From assembly GCA_026989265.1 (NCBI GenBank), contig JALSJP010000015.1, positions 1-62,781 of the forward strand: 62,781 nt of DNA, written 5' to 3'. The DNA comes from Micavibrio sp. GTDB lineage: Bacteria > Pseudomonadota > Alphaproteobacteria > Micavibrionales > Micavibrionaceae. A program made the translations under genes and the position numbers. Shown in pieces: positions 25,730 to 34,592 of the stretch. The notes under the pieces were generated by a model. It saw only the letters and a program-made list of their open reading frames with translations, was not told the origin of the DNA and did not search any database. The first letter of the stretch is position 1; each line of letters starts with the position of its first letter.

Positions 25730-26312
25730 TCATATATCCTCGTAAAATCATATCCAAATATTGCTTTATCTCATCGCCGCCCCACTCAAATTCTCCAACA
25801 ATTTTCCTAACCATATCACCATTGGGGGCAACAATAATTGTTTCAGGATAGCGCTCTGTCATGAAAAGATCATATGTAATGGCGCGGTTTTTATCTAATG
25901 AAATATAAACATTATCTGATTTAAATAATTTCTTTAGCCCATCATCATGGCGGTTTATAAATCTATCTATATCCTCGAATTTATTATCACTTGAAACAGC
26001 AAAAAAGACCACACGCCCGCCATATCCATCAACAAGGTTAAGCATATCAGGCATTTCAACCGCGCAAATAGCGCACCATGTTGCCCAGAAATTTAGAATA
26101 ACGACGCGTCCTCTAAAATCACCGATAGAGGCTTTGCGCCCATCAATAGTTTCAATAGAAAATTCAGGAACAAGCCCTAGAGGCTCTCCCAAATCAAGCT
26201 CTTGTTCATTATTTGGGGCAGGTACAAATTGCGGAGCGCCATACATATCATAAGCAAATGCCATTGCAACAAGGGCGATCACACCCGCGACAATAAAAAA
26301 TACAGCTTTCAT
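25713..26312 (-). CDS. TlpA/ResA-type membrane-anchored thioredoxin
   Basis: The 199-residue protein has one N-terminal membrane anchor (about 3-22) and a periplasmic thioredoxin fold with WCAIC at 79-83 and the insertion typical of TlpA/ResA. Such proteins reduce disulfides of apocytochrome c or of copper chaperones for the oxidase CuB site. Its start overlaps the ccoS stop by 4 bases, which ties it to cbb3 oxidase assembly. Confidence 0.9.
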   Translation of the reverse strand: MKAVFFIVAGVIALVAMAFAYDMYGAPQFVPAPNNEQELDLGEPLGLVPEFSIETIDGRKASIGDFRGRVVILNFWATWCAICAVEMPDMLNLVDGYGGRVVFFAVSSDNKFEDIDRFINRHDDGLKKLFKSDNVYISLDKNRAITYDLFMTERYPETIIVAPNGDMVRKIVGEFEWGGDEIKQYLDMILRGYMNEAID

Positions 26313-26473
26313 TGGTCAGTATCACTCTCATCATCATCTTCTTCAATTAATATTCGGTGGGCCGCGCCATCTAAATCATCATACTGCCCTGATTTAATGC
26401 TCCATATAAACGCCACCAAACCTAACAGACCCAGTAATAATGCTATCGGTATTAAATAAATAAGAACATTCAC
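26309..26473 (-). CDS. ccoS: Cytochrome cbb3 oxidase maturation protein CcoS
   Basis: This 54-residue protein has one membrane helix (LIYLIPIALLLGLLGLVAFIW) followed by the CcoS signature KSGQYDDLDGAAHRIL and an acidic tail. The start is a GTG at 26473, where the family homology begins. AAAGGA lies 7-8 bases upstream, and an ATG 15 codons earlier would add a Ser/Lys-rich leader not seen in the family. CcoS is needed for cofactor insertion into the cbb3 oxidase. The gene follows ccoI by 13 bases. Confidence 0.93.
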   Translation of the reverse strand: MNVLIYLIPIALLLGLLGLVAFIWSIKSGQYDDLDGAAHRILIEEDDDESDTDQ

Positions 26474-26497
26474 TTTACTTGATCCTTTACTTGATCC
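26474..26497. repeat. Perfect 12-bp tandem duplication at the ccoI-ccoS junction
   Basis: TTTACTTGATCC is present twice in direct tandem (26474-26485 and 26486-26497). One unit spans the ccoI stop codon and the other carries the ribosome-binding site just before the ccoS GTG. Confidence 0.9.
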
Positions 26498-28700
26498 TAA
26501 GCCTGAAAGAATTTGCAATCACTATCAATGATGACCCAGACATAGCTATAGCAGCTATTAAGGGCGTTACCAACCCCGATAATGCCAAAGGAACAGCCAC
26601 CATATTATATATAATAGCAATAGCAAAATTCTGTTTAACTAGCCGCTGCGTTAGCTTTGCAACCTTATACACCTCGTGAATAGGGGCGAGCTTATCACCC
26701 ATAAACACAATATCAGCCGCATTTTGCGCCATATCTATTGCAGATCCAGGCGCAATAGATACATCCGCCCCCGCCAAAACAGGCGCATCATTAAGACCAT
26801 CCCCAACCATCAAAACTTTACTGCCCTTTGCCTTAATACCCTCAAGGATTTCAAATTTTTGCGTTGGGGTTTTCTCTGCATAAAAAATCTCAATCCCGCA
26901 TTCCTTTGATATTGATTTAGCAACTTCCATCCTGTCTCCCGAAAGCATTATAGGCTCTACCCCATCAGCTTTAAATGCATTAACCGTATCAAATGCATCC
27001 ACCCTAAGTGCGTCAATAAAATGAAAAGATACAGGGGCTTGCCCCTCAATATTAAGCCATAGCTCTAGCTTATCCGATTGTGGAAAATCTTCATCACCGC
27101 ACCATGCGCGACTACCAAGCCTAGCATTAGAGCCGTCTATAACTCCTTCAACGCCCTGCCCCGCAACCTCATTTACATTCGAAACGTCCAGTAACGTTTC
27201 ATTATGTGACTCGATATATGATTTAACAAGCGCTTTTGATAATGGGTGCATACTATGCGCGGCAAGTGAAGCGCCCTTGCGCAAGCTATCAGCCTCATAA
27301 TCGCCGCATATAATAGGAGTGCCAAGCGTCAAAGTTCCCGTCTTATCCAGTAAAACCACATCAATAGAAGCAAGCCGCTCTAGCGCATCACCAGATTTAA
27401 TCAAAACGCCAGAGCGCATCAAACGCCCACTAGCAAGCACTTGCACCACAGGAACAGCCAGTCCAAGGGCGCAAGGGCATGTTATAATCAGCACCGTAAT
27501 AGAGATTAAAAGTGCCGCCTGCCAGTCAAGCCCGCCGACAAAAAACCAGCCAATAAACGCCGCAACCGCAAATATATGCACAATCGGAGTGTAAAGCTTT
27601 GCCGCACGGTCAGCGAGGCGCACATATTTAGCCTGCCCCTGCCCTGCTTTTTCCATCAAACGCACAATATCAGCGAGCAGTGAATCATCCGCTGCTTTGG
27701 AAACTTTTACAGTTATAGGCGCCGATAAATTAATAGTTCCCGCGAATACATCATCACCCGCCAAAACTTCGCGCGGCATAGTCTCACCCGTAACCAGCGA
27801 AGTATCAACCTCACTTTTGCCATCCATAACAACGCCATCAACGGTTATTTTTTCACCCATAGCAACGCGGACTATCATGCCCTCTTGCAAATCACGTATA
27901 AGGACACGCGATATTTTCTTCCCATCTATAACATTAGCAAACCCGCTAATTGCACCTAGTAAATCCGTAGCGGTAGAGCGAGCATTTTTCCGCGCCCTAA
28001 AATCAAGGTAACGCCCGATAAGCAGGAAAAACATCAGCATAACTGCAGAGTCAAAATAGACATGTTCACCATGGTTAATCGTCTCTAAAACGCTCATCCC
28101 GCCCGCCAAAATCAAAGCAATAGAGATTGGGACATCCATATTAGTATGTCCAGAGCTTATAGCTTTTAAGGCAGAACGAAAGAACGGGCGACCTGAAAAC
28201 ATAATAGTAGGCAAAGCAATAACTGCAGAAATCCAGTGCATAAAATCACGAGTAGCTGTGCCCATAATCTCCGCCGAGGTCGTCCAAAGCCCAACCGAGA
28301 GCAGCATCAAATTACCCATAGCAAAGCCAGCAACGCCAAGGCATAGCAACAAAAATCGCTCCTGAGTATCCAATTCCAAACGCGCCGTATCAGGATCATA
28401 AGGCTTAATGCCATAGCCCAGATTTTCAATGATGCTCACATAATCATTAACCAACGCTAAATCACCCTCCCAAACAATAGAAAGGCGGCTTGTCGAGAAA
28501 TTCAAACGAACATTTTTAATATTGTCTAATCGCTTCAAAGATGATTCAATTTTGTTAATACAGCCAGCGCAATGAACCCCGCTAACTAGAACAGATATTT
28601 CAAGACCGCCATCATCATTTAAGCTAACAAGCCCCGCATATCCGAGGTCTTCTACTTCACTATGAACTGGTGCGCTGTTTGATATTGTTTGCCGTTCCAT
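26487..28700 (-). CDS. ccoI: Copper-translocating P-type ATPase CcoI (FixI)
   Basis: The 737-residue P1B-type ATPase has an N-terminal HMA domain with CAGC (in GVHCAGCINKIESSL), eight hydrophobic segments, the metal-site TCPCALGLAVP near residue 408, the phosphorylated Asp in DKTGTLT near 450 and the hinge motif GDGLNDAPVL. CcoI-type pumps export copper to the periplasm for the cbb3 active site rather than for detoxification. The start overlaps the ccoH end by 49 bases. No later start keeps the HMA domain intact. Confidence 0.96.
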   Translation of the reverse strand: MERQTISNSAPVHSEVEDLGYAGLVSLNDDGGLEISVLVSGVHCAGCINKIESSLKRLDNIKNVRLNFSTSRLSIVWEGDLALVNDYVSIIENLGYGIKPYDPDTARLELDTQERFLLLCLGVAGFAMGNLMLLSVGLWTTSAEIMGTATRDFMHWISAVIALPTIMFSGRPFFRSALKAISSGHTNMDVPISIALILAGGMSVLETINHGEHVYFDSAVMLMFFLLIGRYLDFRARKNARSTATDLLGAISGFANVIDGKKISRVLIRDLQEGMIVRVAMGEKITVDGVVMDGKSEVDTSLVTGETMPREVLAGDDVFAGTINLSAPITVKVSKAADDSLLADIVRLMEKAGQGQAKYVRLADRAAKLYTPIVHIFAVAAFIGWFFVGGLDWQAALLISITVLIITCPCALGLAVPVVQVLASGRLMRSGVLIKSGDALERLASIDVVLLDKTGTLTLGTPIICGDYEADSLRKGASLAAHSMHPLSKALVKSYIESHNETLLDVSNVNEVAGQGVEGVIDGSNARLGSRAWCGDEDFPQSDKLELWLNIEGQAPVSFHFIDALRVDAFDTVNAFKADGVEPIMLSGDRMEVAKSISKECGIEIFYAEKTPTQKFEILEGIKAKGSKVLMVGDGLNDAPVLAGADVSIAPGSAIDMAQNAADIVFMGDKLAPIHEVYKVAKLTQRLVKQNFAIAIIYNMVAVPLALSGLVTPLIAAIAMSGSSLIVIANSFRLRIK

Positions 28701-29122
28701 TTACTGCTCAACCTTGCCTCCCACTTACCCTTTAAAGGAAGGGGCATTTCAACTTCATATATACCGCCGCCACTATGCTCTAATGTGATATCAAAATCAT
28801 AGCCATTTTGAACAGGGCGAATGATTTTAGCTATTACAGCCGCATTGGTCAAAGCTTTGCCATCTTCATCTGACAAAACCCAACGCAACACACCATCAAT
28901 ATATGAGACTTTTTGAGTTATATTAGGTTGTGACCGCGCCTTATCAAGCAATTCATTATAATCAAGCCCCTTTTCATATGCATTTTTAGTAACAACGCCC
29001 GGCTGAGTGCTTAATGCCATGTAGAGAAAAAACATATTGACCACAACAATTACGCCAAAAAACAACACAAAACATAGTGCAACAAATCTGCCGCTCATGG
29101 GTTTTTTAATAACCGCTTCCAT
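28652..29122 (-). CDS. ccoH: Cytochrome cbb3 assembly protein CcoH (FixH)
   Basis: The 156-residue protein has one membrane segment (about 11-33) and a periplasmic domain with the FixH pattern, including a NAYEKGLDYNELLDKARSQP stretch and a C-terminal strand KWEARLSSKWNGKQYQTAHQF. FixH interacts with the CcoN subunit during assembly. It begins at the ccoG stop (TAATG overlap) and ends inside the start of ccoI. Confidence 0.92.
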   Translation of the reverse strand: MEAVIKKPMSGRFVALCFVLFFGVIVVVNMFFLYMALSTQPGVVTKNAYEKGLDYNELLDKARSQPNITQKVSYIDGVLRWVLSDEDGKALTNAAVIAKIIRPVQNGYDFDITLEHSGGGIYEVEMPLPLKGKWEARLSSKWNGKQYQTAHQFIVK

Positions 29123-30537
29123 TACCGCCCCTTTTTACTAATAAATATTGATTTATAATCACTTGAAAATTTTTCAGTAGAATCAACAAGGTTAAACATT
29201 ATATCACGAGAATTAGACGGTGATACATCCGCGCTAATAAATATATGATAAGTGCCAACACTATCCGCCGCAACATAGAGGTTGTCAGCATTAACATCAC
29301 CCGCAGATTTAACCTCTATTTGCGCCCCATCAATGCCAGAAACACTAAGCTTATATATGCGATTTTCATGAGTTTTATTCAGTATTTTAATAGTATAGCC
29401 ATTGCGTATCTCGCCGCTAGATAGCTGCACAAATAATGGATTACGGTCATGCAAAACATGCAGCTCAAGCAATGTGCGATTAGCAAGCGCGAATATCAAA
29501 CTTCCGCCAACAATCGCAAGTATAAGCGCGTAATATATGGTGCGAATACGCAAAATATTGAACTTCTCATGACCGCCTTTAACCGCAGATTCCATGTGAT
29601 TAACAGTGTCATAACGTATAAGACCGCGCGGCAGATCAACCTTATCCATTATATTATTACAAGCATCAATGCATAGCCCGCAAGCAATGCACTCCATTTG
29701 CAAACCATTGCGAATATCTATGCCAACGGGGCAAACTTGAACGCAAGCACTGCAATCAATGCACGCTCCGCGCCCTTCCCAGCTATCGCCCCTTTTATGC
29801 TTCCCGCGCGCCTCGCCGCGACGCTCATCATATCCAATAATCAAAGTATCACGATCAAACATCGCTGATTGAAAACGAGCATAAGGACACATATGTGCGC
29901 AAACCTGCTCCTTAGCAAATCCGGCCATGACATAAGTTGATATAGTAAGGCTAGCTACAAAGATAAGTACCGTTTCCGATACATCAAATTGCAGCATATT
30001 ATGTATCAAAGTTGGGGCATCATTAAAATATAATACAAATGCCCCAGCCGTTAAAAACCCAATAATCAGCCAGATAATATGTGTTATTAATATTTTGGAT
30101 ATTTTGTTAAATGTCCATTTACCTTCATGAAGCTTTTTACGCGCATTACGATCCCCTTGAATTACGCGTTCAACCCATACAAAGAGATCACACCACACAG
30201 TTTGAAAGCACAAATACCCGCACCAAATGCGCCCAAAAAGGCTTGTGGCAATGAACATGGTAATCGCTGCCAATATCAAAACCCCGGTGAGAATATAAAC
30301 TTCTTGAGGCCATATCTCTATCCAGAAGAAATAAGCTTTCGCATTAACGAGGTCAATCAAAACCGCTTGATCGGGAGCATTCTCCCCGCGATTCCATCTT
30401 AAAAATGGCGTGAGGTAGTAAATGCTTAGAGTAACTAATATTACTATCCATTTAAGCCTGCGATACCGCCCCGAAACGCTTTTGGGGTATATCTTCTCCT
30501 GCTTAACAAATAGCTTGATAGGATCTTCATTGCTCAC
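29122..30537 (-). CDS. ccoG: Cytochrome c oxidase accessory protein CcoG (RdxA/FixG)
   Basis: The 471-residue membrane protein has about five hydrophobic segments. A polyferredoxin part follows, with CAHMCPYARFQ and two 4Fe-4S motifs (CIDCSACVQVCPVGIDIRNG and CIACGLCIDACNNIMDK). A C-terminal Ig-like periplasmic domain is from about 370 on. CcoG acts in cbb3 biogenesis as a cupric reductase. It starts 6 bases after ccoP. Confidence 0.97.
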   Translation of the reverse strand: MSNEDPIKLFVKQEKIYPKSVSGRYRRLKWIVILVTLSIYYLTPFLRWNRGENAPDQAVLIDLVNAKAYFFWIEIWPQEVYILTGVLILAAITMFIATSLFGRIWCGYLCFQTVWCDLFVWVERVIQGDRNARKKLHEGKWTFNKISKILITHIIWLIIGFLTAGAFVLYFNDAPTLIHNMLQFDVSETVLIFVASLTISTYVMAGFAKEQVCAHMCPYARFQSAMFDRDTLIIGYDERRGEARGKHKRGDSWEGRGACIDCSACVQVCPVGIDIRNGLQMECIACGLCIDACNNIMDKVDLPRGLIRYDTVNHMESAVKGGHEKFNILRIRTIYYALILAIVGGSLIFALANRTLLELHVLHDRNPLFVQLSSGEIRNGYTIKILNKTHENRIYKLSVSGIDGAQIEVKSAGDVNADNLYVAADSVGTYHIFISADVSPSNSRDIMFNLVDSTEKFSSDYKSIFISKKGR

Positions 30538-30543
30538 AATATA

Positions 30544-31428
30544 TTATTGACCGCCGCCAAGTTGATGCAAGTAAATGCTTAGCTCTCTGATCGTGTTCTC
30601 ATCCAAACGACCTTCCCATGCAGGCATAGTGCCCGCGCGACCATTATAAATAGACTCGATGACATCTTCACTCGACCCACCATAGAGCCAAATTTTATCG
30701 GCTAGGTTAGGAGCGCCAAAATCATAACTCCCCCGAGCATCTTCGCCGTGGCACATCGCGCATTGCTCCGCAAATATAACCTGCCCTTTAGTGACATCAA
30801 CCTTATGTTCATTAGATCCAGAAAGACTAAGTACATAATCAGCCACGCTCTCTATTTCCTCAGGCTCTAACATCTCATCTACGCCAAATGCGGGCATATC
30901 ACCAATGCGCGTATCATCATGATCAGAGCGCGCTCCATATTTGATTGTCTCGTAAATCGCTGGCAAAGTGCCACCCCAAAGCCAATCATCATCATTCAAA
31001 TTAGGATAACCCTTTGCACCGTCCGCGCCAGTTCCATGACATGTTGCACAATTATCTTTAAAGAAAGCCTTGCCCCCTGCCATAGCAAAAGCGTAAAGCT
31101 CATCATCTTTTAATATTTCTTCAAATGATGCTTTTTCGAACCTATCAAGATAGATTTTTTGGCGAGCCGTAATTTCTTCCTGACTTTTCTTAAGTGCTTT
31201 AGCCTGAGTATAGCCAAACATGCCCTTGGTATTACCGCTTATCGTTGGCCATGCAGGATACACAACCCAAAAACCAATCGACCATATAATGGTGATATAA
31301 AATATCCAAAGCCACCAACGGGGCATAGGGTTATTAAGCTCCTCAATACCATCCCAATCATGACCAGTGGTTTCAACACCAGAAAACTCATCAATTTTTT
31401 TATCGGAGTCTTTTTTATTGTCTGTCAT
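30544..31428 (-). CDS. ccoP: cbb3 cytochrome oxidase subunit III CcoP (dihaem cytochrome c)
   Basis: The 294-residue subunit has an N-terminal cytosolic tail with the TTGHDWDGIEELNNPMPRWW signature, one membrane helix (about 37-58) and two class I cytochrome c domains. The haem motifs are CATCH and CAMCH, each with a later Met ligand. It passes electrons from soluble cytochrome c to CcoO. The ATG shares one base with the ccoQ stop (TAATG), so the two are translationally coupled. Confidence 0.97.
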   Translation of the reverse strand: MTDNKKDSDKKIDEFSGVETTGHDWDGIEELNNPMPRWWLWIFYITIIWSIGFWVVYPAWPTISGNTKGMFGYTQAKALKKSQEEITARQKIYLDRFEKASFEEILKDDELYAFAMAGGKAFFKDNCATCHGTGADGAKGYPNLNDDDWLWGGTLPAIYETIKYGARSDHDDTRIGDMPAFGVDEMLEPEEIESVADYVLSLSGSNEHKVDVTKGQVIFAEQCAMCHGEDARGSYDFGAPNLADKIWLYGGSSEDVIESIYNGRAGTMPAWEGRLDENTIRELSIYLHQLGGGQ

Positions 31429-31577
31429 TATTTATTCTCCTCAAGCGGAATAAGAGCGCTCTTCTCATAATATTCTTTTGCGCTCGGTCTAAGTGTCCAT
31501 AAAACAACGCAGCTAAAAAATATAAAGAAGAACATAAGCCCTATCATACCAGCATGCATAGCTATAAAATCAATCAT
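31428..31577 (-). CDS. ccoQ: cbb3 oxidase subunit IV CcoQ
   Basis: This 49-residue gene is a typical CcoQ: one membrane helix (about 9-29, [19 protein letters not shown]) followed by the [18 protein letters not shown] tail that marks the family. It overlaps the ccoO stop by 4 bases (ATGA) and its stop overlaps the ccoP start by one base. CcoQ stabilises the complex. Confidence 0.95.
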   Translation of the reverse strand: MIDFIAMHAGMIGLMFFFIFFSCVVLWTLRPSAKEYYEKSALIPLEENK

Positions 31578-32317
31578 TGAGCGCCCTCCTCTACATTTTT
31601 AGCAGCCTTAAAATCAACGAATGTGCCAAGGACTTGCAAATATGCAATCAAAGCATCCATTTCTGAAACTAAATCAGGCTGGCCGTCAAAATCACGGGCA
31701 TTAACGCGTTCGCCATAACGAGCAACAAGCCCGTCAATATCGCCGCGCTCTTCGCCAACAGCTTGAACGGTAGCATCTTTAACCGCATTTTCAATCATTT
31801 CATCCGTATAAGGAACGCCAATAAGGCGCAAAGTCTTAAGATGCTTATCAAGATCATGAAGCCGCGCCCCTTTTTTCATCAAGAAACCATAAGACGGCAT
31901 AATTGATTCAGGAACTAAATCCCTAGGCTCTATCAAATGCCCAACATGCCATTCATCCGAATATTTACCGCCAACGCGCGCTAAATCAGGGCCAGTTCTT
32001 TTTGATCCCCAGAGGAATGGATGATCATACATGCTTTCAGCAGCCAATGAATAATGCCCATAACGAACAACCTCATCACGCAAAGGGCGAATTTGTTGGG
32101 AGTGACAAACAACGCAGTTCTCACGAATATAAATATTCTGCCCAGCTAATTCCAGCGGTGTATAAGGTCGCACGCCCTCTACTGGCTCAATCACCGTCTC
32201 CGATCTGAATAATGGAACAATCTCAACCAATCCACCAATCAGTATTACTACAATAGTAAGCCCTAGCAATAAAAAGGACCTGCGCTCTATTACTTTATGT
32301 TTGTCCAATAAGCTCAT
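31574..32317 (-). CDS. ccoO: cbb3 oxidase subunit II CcoO (monohaem cytochrome c)
   Basis: The 247-residue subunit has an N-terminal membrane anchor (about 15-35) and a periplasmic c-type haem domain with [11 protein letters not shown]. The family phrases [30 protein letters not shown] and [10 protein letters not shown] follow, the latter supplying the Met ligand. It overlaps ccoN by 4 bases upstream and ccoQ by 4 downstream, giving an unbroken ccoNOQP string. Confidence 0.98.
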   Translation of the reverse strand: MSLLDKHKVIERRSFLLLGLTIVVILIGGLVEIVPLFRSETVIEPVEGVRPYTPLELAGQNIYIRENCVVCHSQQIRPLRDEVVRYGHYSLAAESMYDHPFLWGSKRTGPDLARVGGKYSDEWHVGHLIEPRDLVPESIMPSYGFLMKKGARLHDLDKHLKTLRLIGVPYTDEMIENAVKDATVQAVGEERGDIDGLVARYGERVNARDFDGQPDLVSEMDALIAYLQVLGTFVDFKAAKNVEEGAQ

Positions 32318-33759
32318 GCCACTACTCCTTGAGTTTTAGAGTTTTGCTCTTTTTCATTAACATCACCACGAATTGTTCGCCATACATTGTAAATCATAAT
32401 CAATGCACCAGCGAAAAACAAAATCCCACCTGCAGCTCGTATCAGATAGAACGGCTTCATCGCCATCACACTTTCTACGAATGAATATTCAAGGAAACCC
32501 ATATCATCATAAGCGCGCCACATTAATCCTTGCATAATTCCAGACACCCACATAGCTGTGATATAGAATACGATACCTATCGTAGCGACCCAAAGATGGA
32601 CACTGATAAGCTTTGTAGAATACATAGCCTTGCGCCCCCATAATTTTGGCACCATATAATATAGCGCGCCAAAAGTAATAAACCCATTCCAACCAAGAGC
32701 TCCGGCATGAACATGCCCAATCGTCCAGTCAGTATAATGAGACAAGGCATTCACTGACCTAATCGCCATCAAAGGTCCTTCAAATGTAGCCATCCCATAG
32801 AATGCCAATGCAATAATCATGAACTGCAATATAGGGTCTTCGCGGAGTTTATGCCACGCGCCCGAAAGGGTCATAACACCATTAATCATCCCGCCCCAGC
32901 TTGGCATCCATAGCATAATAGAGAATGTCATGCCCAATATCTGCGCCCATTCAGGAAGCGCCGTATAATGCAAGTGATGCGGCCCCGCCCAAATATAAAT
33001 AAATATCAACGACCAAAAATGCACAATAGATAAGCGGTAAGAGTAAATTGGTCTATTTGCTTGCTTAGGCACAAAATAATACATCATACCTAAAAAACCA
33101 GCAGTTAAGAAGAATCCAACCGCATTATGACCGTACCACCACTGGATCATAGCACTTTGAACACCAGAAAATGCGGAATAGCTCTTCGCGCCAAATAGAT
33201 CAACGGGAATAGAAATATTATTACCCAAATGCAAAACAGCAACAGTTATAATAAATGCGATGAAAAACCAGTTAGCCACGTATAAATGCGGCTCTTTGCG
33301 CTTAGAAACAGTCATCATAAACACAAGAAGATAAGCAACCCACACAATGGTTAGCCATATATCGACAAACCATTCAGGCTCTGCATATTCTTTACTTTGA
33401 TTAACGCCAAGAACATAGCCAAGCGCCGCCATAACGATAAATAGCTGATACCCCCAGAAAGTAAAGCTTGCAAGCTTATCAGACCAAAGACGAACACCGC
33501 ATGTTCTTTGAACTATATAATAGCTGGTTGCAAATAAAGCATTACCGCCAAAAGCAAAAATAACTGCGGAAGTATGAACAGGGCGAAGGCGCCCAAAGTT
33601 AAGATATGGCTCAATATTTAAATCAGGAAATGCCAATTGCAAAGCAATCACAATTCCCACTAAAAACCCGACTATCCCCCAAAAAAGAGTGGCAATAGTA
33701 AAGAGCTTTACAATATCAAAATTGTAATTCGGCTCTTGAGATATTGAAGTCGTTGTCAT
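32314..33759 (-). CDS. ccoN: cbb3 oxidase catalytic subunit I CcoN
   Basis: The 481-residue subunit has twelve hydrophobic segments and holds the low-spin haem b and the haem b3-CuB centre. Visible ligand regions include [47 protein letters not shown], the [11 protein letters not shown] loop and the [12 protein letters not shown] histidines. It is the high-affinity oxidase used at low oxygen. I looked for an FNR/FixK box (TTGAT-N4-ATCAA) upstream and found no convincing one. Confidence 0.98.
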   Translation of the reverse strand: MTTTSISQEPNYNFDIVKLFTIATLFWGIVGFLVGIVIALQLAFPDLNIEPYLNFGRLRPVHTSAVIFAFGGNALFATSYYIVQRTCGVRLWSDKLASFTFWGYQLFIVMAALGYVLGVNQSKEYAEPEWFVDIWLTIVWVAYLLVFMMTVSKRKEPHLYVANWFFIAFIITVAVLHLGNNISIPVDLFGAKSYSAFSGVQSAMIQWWYGHNAVGFFLTAGFLGMMYYFVPKQANRPIYSYRLSIVHFWSLIFIYIWAGPHHLHYTALPEWAQILGMTFSIMLWMPSWGGMINGVMTLSGAWHKLREDPILQFMIIALAFYGMATFEGPLMAIRSVNALSHYTDWTIGHVHAGALGWNGFITFGALYYMVPKLWGRKAMYSTKLISVHLWVATIGIVFYITAMWVSGIMQGLMWRAYDDMGFLEYSFVESVMAMKPFYLIRAAGGILFFAGALIMIYNVWRTIRGDVNEKEQNSKTQGVVA

Positions 33760-33787
33760 TTTATTTTCCTTTTACAAAATCAACTTT

Positions 33788-34504
33788 TTACAAAACTATT
33801 ATTCCAGCCAAAACAAAAAGCCATATTCCACTGGCAAGCATAGCAGCTTTAGACACAAAGCCAACATGTTTTGGATATTTACTTTTAATTATCCCACCGC
33901 CAAAGGCAACCACGACCAATGCTGGAACAGTCCCCGCAGCAAACGCAGCCATAGCAGCGCCCGCGCCAAGCGCACTAGGCGCAGTAGCAGAAGCCAGAAG
34001 AGCGGAAACCACAAGCCCGCAAGGCATAAACCCAAGCAAAACACCAAGCCCATAACGACCAAATGCATTTTTACTCCCCATCAAACGCCCAGAAAATTTA
34101 GAAATCAATCTATATCCCACGCCAAAACGAATATTTACAGCCCAAGGAAACAGAGCTGATAATCTAGGGAAGGCACTAACTATAAATATAACGCCAGCAG
34201 CAACCAACATAGGAGCAGCGATTAATGATTTTAAATCCGAATATATAAATGCAAGATTTATAATAGAGCTAAGAAGGACAGCCAACGCCACATATGTAGT
34301 CATTCGCCCCAAATGATATGGCAATAATAGGTTAGATCTAAGCTTATGCACTTCTCTATTATCACCAATTTGCGCCAAAACAAACGGGGAACACATGACA
34401 GCACAATGAGTAGCGCCGCCGAAAAGCCCCGCAAGAAACAAACTGATTATTAAGCCACCAGACATTGTTATATCATGAATACATTGCGCGCCAATTATAA
34501 TCAT
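33788..34504 (-). CDS. SafE/TauE-like membrane protein linked to cbb3 oxidase
   Basis: The 238-residue protein has about six membrane segments. It opens with MSGGLIISLFLAGLFGGATHCAVMCSPFV, whose CxxxC pair next to His could bind a metal ion. This belongs to the sulfite-exporter-like group often found beside cco genes, where copper or thiol transport is suspected. A start 13 codons downstream (34465) is equally likely. It precedes ccoN by 28 bases on the same strand and is probably the first gene of the operon. Confidence 0.82.
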   Translation of the reverse strand: MIIIGAQCIHDITMSGGLIISLFLAGLFGGATHCAVMCSPFVLAQIGDNREVHKLRSNLLLPYHLGRMTTYVALAVLLSSIINLAFIYSDLKSLIAAPMLVAAGVIFIVSAFPRLSALFPWAVNIRFGVGYRLISKFSGRLMGSKNAFGRYGLGVLLGFMPCGLVVSALLASATAPSALGAGAAMAAFAAGTVPALVVVAFGGGIIKSKYPKHVGFVSKAAMLASGIWLFVLAGIIVL

Positions 34505-34592
34505 TTTAAACTCAACTGCGTAAATTGCACAACCAAATAATATTGGTTAGTCTTTAATATGCTCCCGCAAAAATTAAACATCAATAGAAGAA

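Noticed and set aside
33760-34592. Possible FNR/FixK box upstream of ccoN or the SafE-like gene
   Set aside because: Only half-sites (TTGAT or ATCAA) are present. No TTGAT-N4-ATCAA palindrome is seen, so oxygen control cannot be claimed from sequence.
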